Assembly: GCA_027475525.1 (NCBI GenBank)
Contig: JAMWFC010000088.1
Coordinates: forward strand, 1,457,534-1,521,533
Length of the DNA stretch: 64,000 nucleotides
DNA from: Macrolepiota albuminosa
Lineage: Eukaryota > Basidiomycota > Agaricomycetes > Agaricales > Agaricaceae
Reading direction: 5' to 3'
Below, piece by piece: positions 58,509-64,000 of this stretch. The notes under the pieces are model-generated. The model was not told the DNA's origin, searched no databases, and was given only the letters and a program-made list of their open reading frames with translations. Position numbers and translations under genes: made by a program. Within the stretch, counting starts at the first letter, position 1, and each line of letters begins with the position of its first letter.

Positions 58509-60160
58509 TCACGTCGACTTCTTAGTCTCATGGTCCAGCGCATCCGGAGCCAGCACTCGTGCAGCTTTGCCATCCCTGTTCTTGTAGAAGACTATGTCAC
58601 CATCATCTTCTATGAAGCAACATTGAGTGAAGGTACGGTGCAGTGCACGAAAAGTGTTCTGCAGACCAAATTAATAAGAGATGAAGATGATGGAAGATAT
58701 GAGAAGGAATGCCTACCGTAGAATCGTAGTTGTAGTCTTCTTTGAGAACTTTCTTGATTGCCTCTGTAACCTGTGGCTGGTTATCTAGATTGAAGAGGTG
58801 AGCTGGTAAATTGACAACATCAATTGTACCACGTACAGAACGGGATGGACGAGAATAGATGGTGGGCGACCTGGAGTTAAATGTTGTCAATGATCCAAGA
58901 GAGAATAACAAGATGGACTAGACAGCATACGTGATCATGCGAGACGTTGTGGAGGAAGAAACGACCCGCCCAGCCCAACAAGGGCCGGTCGACAGTTGAG
59001 ACGGCGCCACGAAGGAACGACCACTGCTTAGAGCGGTAATGAGCAACCGTAGGGTCGGTATGATGCAGATAGGTGAGCATGACGATCCAGTGATTTGCCA
59101 ACTAAGATTTCGGTGTTGGATATAGAAGAAGTGATAGATTTTTAAAACGCACAACATATGGAACGAAATACAACTTGAGGAAGTTGTGCACTCCAACTTC
59201 ACGGGTCCAGAGGCAGAGCATGCCGACCATGACCGACAACCCGATATTTGAAGCAATGATTCCGTTGCGTTCATGAGGTTTGAACAGAGGTGAAGAGGGT
59301 TGGAAGTGCTGAAGTCAAATTCCTGAGTATACGTAGACCGTCAGTCTGGATTAGAATGACATACGTTGGTCCAAGGAGGGTACATTTGGTTACCAAGCGC
59401 GTTAGTAAGAAGATAGTATTGCCATCCAACCGCTTGCATGAAAATCATACGAAGGAGTGTATAGATCGGTGTTTCCTCGAAGATCTCGTGGTAATCGTTG
59501 ATGTGAGCGATGTTCTCCGGAAGTAGGCCATACTCAGTACGCGTGCGAGGAACAAAGTTTTCATCACGTTCAATGGACATGGTCGCTTTGTGATGAGCAT
59601 GATGCGATGACCTCCAAGCATAATAAGGAGCAAGAATAAACTGCAAACAATGGCTAAGGCCCAAAGTCATGGAAATCATAATGAACTCACGGTGTGGAGA
59701 CTGAAGCCGACGACGTGATTGACCCAAGAGTACTTTGAGAGCGTGCCATGACCAGCCTCATGAGCCATGCACCACCAGCCTGCGAGAATGACTCCCTGCC
59801 AGTGCCAGTACAGTGCCCATAATGCCCATTTGATCGTAGTCCCCAATGCTTGAGGCACACCGTAATCTTGAACGAGAGACTTTGCAGCCGGGTCGATCAT
59901 CCAACCGAGTTTGTAAACAATTACCGCACAGGTAACATCGCGGATAACGTAGAGCAAGGCTTTGAATGTGTTCTTTTCCCACAGATGTTTTGGAACAATC
60001 GAATGAACTTCCTGTAGAGTAGCCTATATCACGATTGAGAACGAACGTTTATTATTTCAGGTACAAGTAAAGGTGGCAAATAACTTGCCTTTGGGGGTGC
60101 AAACGGCGTCTGAAGCCGTTTCTTGAATTCAGGACCGTCTTCGAAGAGAGATGAAAACAT
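58509..60160 (-). CDS. Delta-12 fatty acid desaturase (oleate desaturase)
   Basis: This ER membrane di-iron enzyme converts oleoyl to linoleoyl chains. Reading from ATG 60160 (MFSSLFEDGPEFKKRLQTPF), the exons give ATLQEVHSIVPKHLWEKNTF, VIRDVTCAVIVYKLGWMIDP and the first His box AHEAGHGTLSKYSWVNHVVG. The second box is WRSSHHAHHKATMSIERDEN. EIFEETPIYTLLRMIFMQAV, HFQPSSPLFKPHERNG and NHWIVMLTYLHHTDPTVAHY follow. The third box, HVAHHLFSSIPF, is assembled across a 60-bp intron (58871-58930). The end is DGKAARVLAPDALDHETKKS and a stop at 58509. All three boxes are complete and no frame break is seen. One intron (60024-60088) appears to be GC-AG, with donor AG/GCAAGT. The start is uncertain: an upstream exon is possible (MPNSGQRLSFTQGLP at 60290). 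Host gene, outside the giant element. Confidence 0.87.
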
Positions 60161-60675
60161 GTCGAAAGAGTCAATCCACTAAGAACGAGTCTCAGTAGAG
60201 ATGAGGAGGGTGGTGAGGGTATCTGGCGTCGAACGCTCCTTTTTATTGGCAAACCCTGAGTAAAGGATAAGCGTTGCCCGGAGTTTGGCATTTTTCAATC
60301 AATGAATCAATTCAGCAAAGAAGAAAGGAGCGTTAACGCGTGACGCGTGAATGCCATGTTTGGTTATAGACCGAAACCAGAACCCACTTGGTCTGCCTGG
60401 CTCCCTGCGATCGAGACATTGCTCTGATGCTATCACGTATCTATACTCACTGTGGCTTCCAAGTTTACTCTAGTCTTGTACTTTGGGTTGCACAGTCCAC
60501 TCACTGCTCAAACTCTGTAGGAGGGGAGCTTGCGGGTCATTTCACCTCGGATTGCCGGTCACTTATCGCACACAGTCTTTGAGAAGAATATTCATGCTCG
60601 AGCTTATTTCCAACGATCCGATATAAATACATTTGATTGCTGCCCTGGAACGATGAGCTGTTATTCTAGGTCAGC
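60161..60675. promoter_or_regulatory. Shared intergenic region of the divergent desaturase pair
   Basis: About 0.4-0.5 kb separates the two head-to-head desaturase genes, so their promoters must lie here or inside the first exons. GATATAAATACA near 60619 is a possible TATA-like element about 55 bp before the ATG at 60676. No specific operator was identified. Confidence 0.35.
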
Positions 60676-62350
60676 ATGGCTGCCCCGACTATCGAGAGGT
60701 ATTCTGAGAACGAGTTTCCTCCATTCACCCCGATGCGTTGGTTGGTTATAATCGATAACTACATAGTATCAAGTCAATCTAACTTTTGCTTACCAGGTCC
60801 CTCAAGGAAATCAGAGCCGCCATCCCGAGGAAATATTTCATTCGCAATATGAACAAAGGGCTATCATACTTCGTTCGGGACGTCCTGATGGCAATGATGG
60901 CCTGGTCGCTGGCTGCCACCATTGATCCCTACTTCAAACAGCCAGAGACTCGAGATCTTCTAACCCCGTTAGGATCAGAGCTCGTCCGGTGGGTTGCTTG
61001 GGGTGTTTAGTTGGTATCCAACACTGTTCGCTTTCTTTCATAAGCTGACTTTATCTATAGCTGGTGGTTCCAAAGCCTCATTTTCACCGGAATCTGGGTC
61101 ATTGGCCACGAGGTTGGTGTCTGCTCTCCCTCTACAAAATTCCTTCCTGAATCCTTTTCTTTAGTGTGGACATGGCGCTTTTTCTAACTACAAAATCATC
61201 AACGATATCCTTGGCTTTGTAAGTTGAAAATTGACCGTACCGTACCGTTCGCCGTCTTGATCTTCCACTAGGTAACCCACACTTTCCTCTGGACGCCTTA
61301 CTTTTCCTGGAAGATCTCCCACCATCGACATCACAGCAACCACGCCTCCATGGAACGTGATGAGGTCTACATTCCAAAGACCCGCGAGGATCTTGGCATT
61401 CCAGGCGGAGGCATGGCCCGGGAAATTGACTATGAAGAGATCTTCGGCGATACTCCCATCTATACCCTTTACATGCTGGTCCGCCAACAGCTCCTTGCCT
61501 TCCCTGCATACCTTTGTACGTTTCTTTTTCGTGTTCTATACGGCTCTCGAGATAACGCGGTGACTCATCAGTCTTTAATGTCTCCGGCAAGAAGAACTAT
61601 CCAAAATGGACCAATCACTTCGATCGTGAGCGATATCTATGACGATCTTATCCACAACCCTCATCTACTGCTTCATTGGCCAACCCAATATTCTTTACCA
61701 AGGGTCAGAAGCGCGCCGTCATCATCTCCAATATCGGCATTGCCGCTATGGTCTTTGCCGTTAGTCATGCTTGCTCCGCCTATGGTACCACCAATGTTAT
61801 CAAGTATTATGGCATCCGATGGCTTGGGGTTACTCATTTTGTCGGCATGATCAGGCGAGCTGAATTTTGAGCAGATAGTTATCATGATTACTTATCTTCA
61901 TCATACCGACCCTACCATTCCTCACTACCTTGGCAAGGAGTGGAATTTTTAACGCGGCGCTGCTGCTACCATTGACCGTAACTTCCTCGGATGACAGGGA
62001 CTCTTTTTTCTCCATGATGTTGCTCATTACCATGTCATCCACCATGTACGGCATACTATACATGCTATTCTTTTTCTGCACTAGTTCTTCCCAAAAATGC
62101 CTTTCTGTACGTCGAGATAAGATGTTTTTATGTCCCTCTTTTCTTACTATACTTTTTCTAGACCACGGGCGTGAAGCGACACAACATTTGAAAGCATTCA
62201 TTGGCGACCACTATTTTTATTCCGAGAAGAGCACAAATACAAGTGAGACAGAATCAGTGTCCACTCCCAATACATCCAAAAAAGGAGAACAAGTAAAGTC
62301 CTCAAGACCCACCTGCCTTATCTCACGCTGGGCTAGCCGGCGAGGCACGT
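60676..62350 (+). pseudogene. Second delta-12-type fatty acid desaturase, with two nonsense codons
   Basis: ATG 60676 starts MAAPTIERYSENEFPPFTPM. An intron after RW leads to SLKEIRAAIPRKYFIRNMNK. VRDVLMAMMAWSLAATIDPY and WWFQSLIFTGIWVIGHE then join CGHGAFSNYKIINDILGF, giving the first His box HECGH. The second is [40 protein letters not shown] and [17 protein letters not shown] follow. The last part, 61880-62070, reads MITYLHHTDPTIPHYLGKEW, NF-stop-RGAAATIDRNFLG-stop, then HDVAHYHVIHH (third box). TTA to TAA and TGG to TGA are single changes. The C-terminus (ATQHLKAFIGDHYFYSEK) is near 62200. It may be a recent pseudogene, or the stops may be sequence errors. Confidence 0.78.
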
Positions 62351-62353
62351 AGC

Positions 62354-62941
62354 TCAGCTTCCAATCATCTGAGAGCAATCAGCGTTCATTGACTTTCTTC
62401 GACAACTCTGCGGCTGCAGAGTTGAAGCCTCCACTAGGCCAGGGTGAGACCATATTGGCATATCCAGCTTCTGCCTGGCAGTTAGGGCCTTTGTTGCCAT
62501 TTCCACCTTGTGTTTCCGAGCCGTGTTGAGCATTCTTTTTAGAGAGGGAGGGAGTTTATCTTCTAGTAGTCTGGTTGTCGCTTCCAGGGATTGCAGGAAG
62601 ACATTTTGGTATGTCTCATCGTCCGCTATGTCCACCTTTTTGAGATGTTCATTCCTATTAAGGAGTCCGTTATGTTCGCCCGTGCTGGCCTTGTAGTACT
62701 CAGGTCTAGGTACCTTTTTGTTTTCATTAGCTCGATTGCTTCGTTCCTGGTTTTTAGGTCCAGCAGCATCTTGCCGCCCAGCACGACCGGTTTGTACAGG
62801 GTTTCCATCTCTACCGTGGAGTGTTTGCCTTTGTCCACTGAGGCCATATCTCTGTCCAATTCGTCGGTCGTCAAATGATTCAGTCCAACAAGGTTCAACC
62901 TTACGTTCTTTGTTCTCAATACAGAGATGCGGCAAGAGCAA
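62354..62941 (-). mobile_element. Non-LTR (LINE-like) retroelement remnant
   Basis: The minus-strand frame 62919-62626 reads MRTKNVRLNLVGLNHLTTDE, LYKPVVLGGKMLLDLKTRNE, AIELMKTKRYLDLSTTRPAR. A second frame continues with DETYQNVFLQSLEATTRLLE, LPPSLKRMLNTARKHKVEMA and DMPIWSHPGL. This matches, from memory, the region upstream of the reverse transcriptase in mushroom LINE-like elements (NEAIxLMxxKxYL, MPIWYH). One frameshift lies near 62640. RT is not in the window. Confidence 0.6.
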
Positions 62942-62979
62942 GGAACTCGACGTTAAAAACCACGAACCTCGACAAACTT

Positions 62980-64000
62980 AAGATTACACCCTCTCCATAA
63001 CTCGTTACTTGCGACTGACAAGCCAACCAACTTGTACCAACTAGGCTGACCGGGCTTCTTGTTCACACATATCTACCTTGGATTCACATCTTCCTGGCTT
63101 TGGATTGATATCTTCCTGAATTCTCACTCATCTCTTCTCCACACACAACAAGACCGACAGAGAGAGTACAGAATGTTCACTGCACCACTTGTAATAATCT
63201 AGGAAAAAGATTTTGAACTGCCTGACCTGATATTGATCACACTGATCTCATTCAGATCGACGTCACTGAGATTGATAAGGCTGGATTAAACTTGGACGTA
63301 CTTGAAATGGACAAAGTCTAGGTTGTGGGCGGAGGGCACGTGTTACCAACACGTGCTCCATGCGCAGAAGCAGCTGTGGGATAAGTGGCCAATAGGGTGG
63401 GCAGGCCCGCAAATGCTCAGCGCGTCGCATAAAGGATTGTTTATATAGTAATGTGATTCTAATAACCAAGGGTGGGAGGAAGGGACAAAAGAAAAATTTT
63501 TATATCGAAGAAGATCGACGTAAACGCGGGTTCCGAGGGTAAGGAGCGTTTTCGGAGGCCTCTGCGTGGTCAACACTTTACGGATCGCCGATCGACGTAA
63601 ACGCGGGTTCCGAGGGTAAGGAGCGTTTTCGGAGGCCTCTGCGTGGTCAACACTTTACGGATCGCCGAGTTTAGGGCCGTTTCCGACTCAGTGCCAGTGT
63701 TTGGCAGATGCTGGGCAGGGAACAGTAGGGTCCAGGGTTTCATTCATCAGCCAGTTCACATGCAACGGTCTTGCATTGTCCTCCATGCAACAATTTTGCA
63801 ATTTCTTTTTCATGCAACGGTCTTGCATTCATACCACTACCATCGCCTCACAGGTGAGCGCAAGTCGCTCGTACCTCACAGTTCAGTAATTTGACACTCT
63901 TCGCAGAGCAGTGATAGCCTCCGTTGTCCGGTTTTTGATTCTATTTGCATCACTGTTCCAAGAAGTAGGTCTATATTCAGTTGCCAGTTGATGAGTCTCT
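62980..64000. other. Intergenic, with a 77-bp duplication and a dispersed module
   Basis: No gene seen. GATCGACGTAAACGCGGGTT starts at 63513 and is repeated exactly at 63590. The following sequence up to about 63925 (GGGTAAGGAGCGTTTTCGGA, CACAGGTGAGCGCAAGTCGC) is related to 56415-56760. CATGCAACGGTCTTGCATT is repeated at 63760 and 63811. Confidence 0.55.

Noticed and set aside
1..64000. CRISPR arrays or bacterial-type operons
   Set aside because: The repeats are direct 77-bp duplications, minisatellites or hairpins without regular spacers, and the gene structure is eukaryotic.
1..64000. tRNA or rRNA genes
   Set aside because: No cloverleaf-like A-box/B-box pairs or rRNA signatures were recognised by eye. 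A covariance-model scan would be needed to exclude short ones.

Overview
The window is fungal, most likely from an Agaricomycete (mushroom-forming basidiomycete). Genes are cut by many 45-65 bp introns, and several families typical of that class are present: a FunK1-type kinase, a Tnp2 (CACTA) transposase, an RTC4-like protein and Ty3/gypsy elements with the Agaricomycete pol signature. Most genes are old, interrupted or rearranged, so they are given as spans rather than exact exon models.

The main observation is a single 52,189 bp insertion, 1594-53782. It lies inside an older minus-strand Ty3/gypsy element: pol is on the left (1-1593) and gag on the right (53783 to about 55210). The insertion has long terminal inverted repeats of about 0.57-0.64 kb that start CACTTC, and a 3-bp target duplication, CAT. 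Removing the insertion and one CAT restores an in-frame gag/pol junction with the family signature W-x4-LPK-x-Y. A CACT start, a 3-bp duplication, subterminal iterated motifs and an internal Tnp2 transposase all point to a giant CACTA/EnSpm-type transposon.

Layout inside the giant element: left TIR; a patchwork of host gene fragments (LeuA-like, a membrane protein, phosphopantetheine adenylyltransferase, chitin synthase) at 2.3-5.4 kb; an inner inverted-repeat arm (5.8-10.6 kb) carrying a Tc1 transposon; a RING-finger gene; the Tnp2 gene, split by a nested Ty1/copia element (12.7-17.4 kb); a WD40 gene; a retroelement-like remnant; palindromic hairpin repeats; an RTC4-like gene; a copia scrap; an RNA14/CstF77 fragment; a JmjC gene; a FunK1 kinase; a large gene of an unrecognised family; a coiled-coil gene; the second inner arm (48.4-50.6 kb); a minisatellite; a small membrane ORF; right TIR.

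Outside the element on the right are the rest of the gypsy element, an AT-rich gene-poor stretch, a head-to-head pair of delta-12 fatty-acid desaturase genes (one intact, one with nonsense mutations), and a non-LTR retroelement remnant.

A technical signal runs through the window. At least 40 direct tandem duplications have a period of exactly 77 bp, most of them at 28-46 kb. They look like untrimmed k=77 assembly overlaps. They create artificial frameshifts, so many genes that look broken may be intact in the organism.
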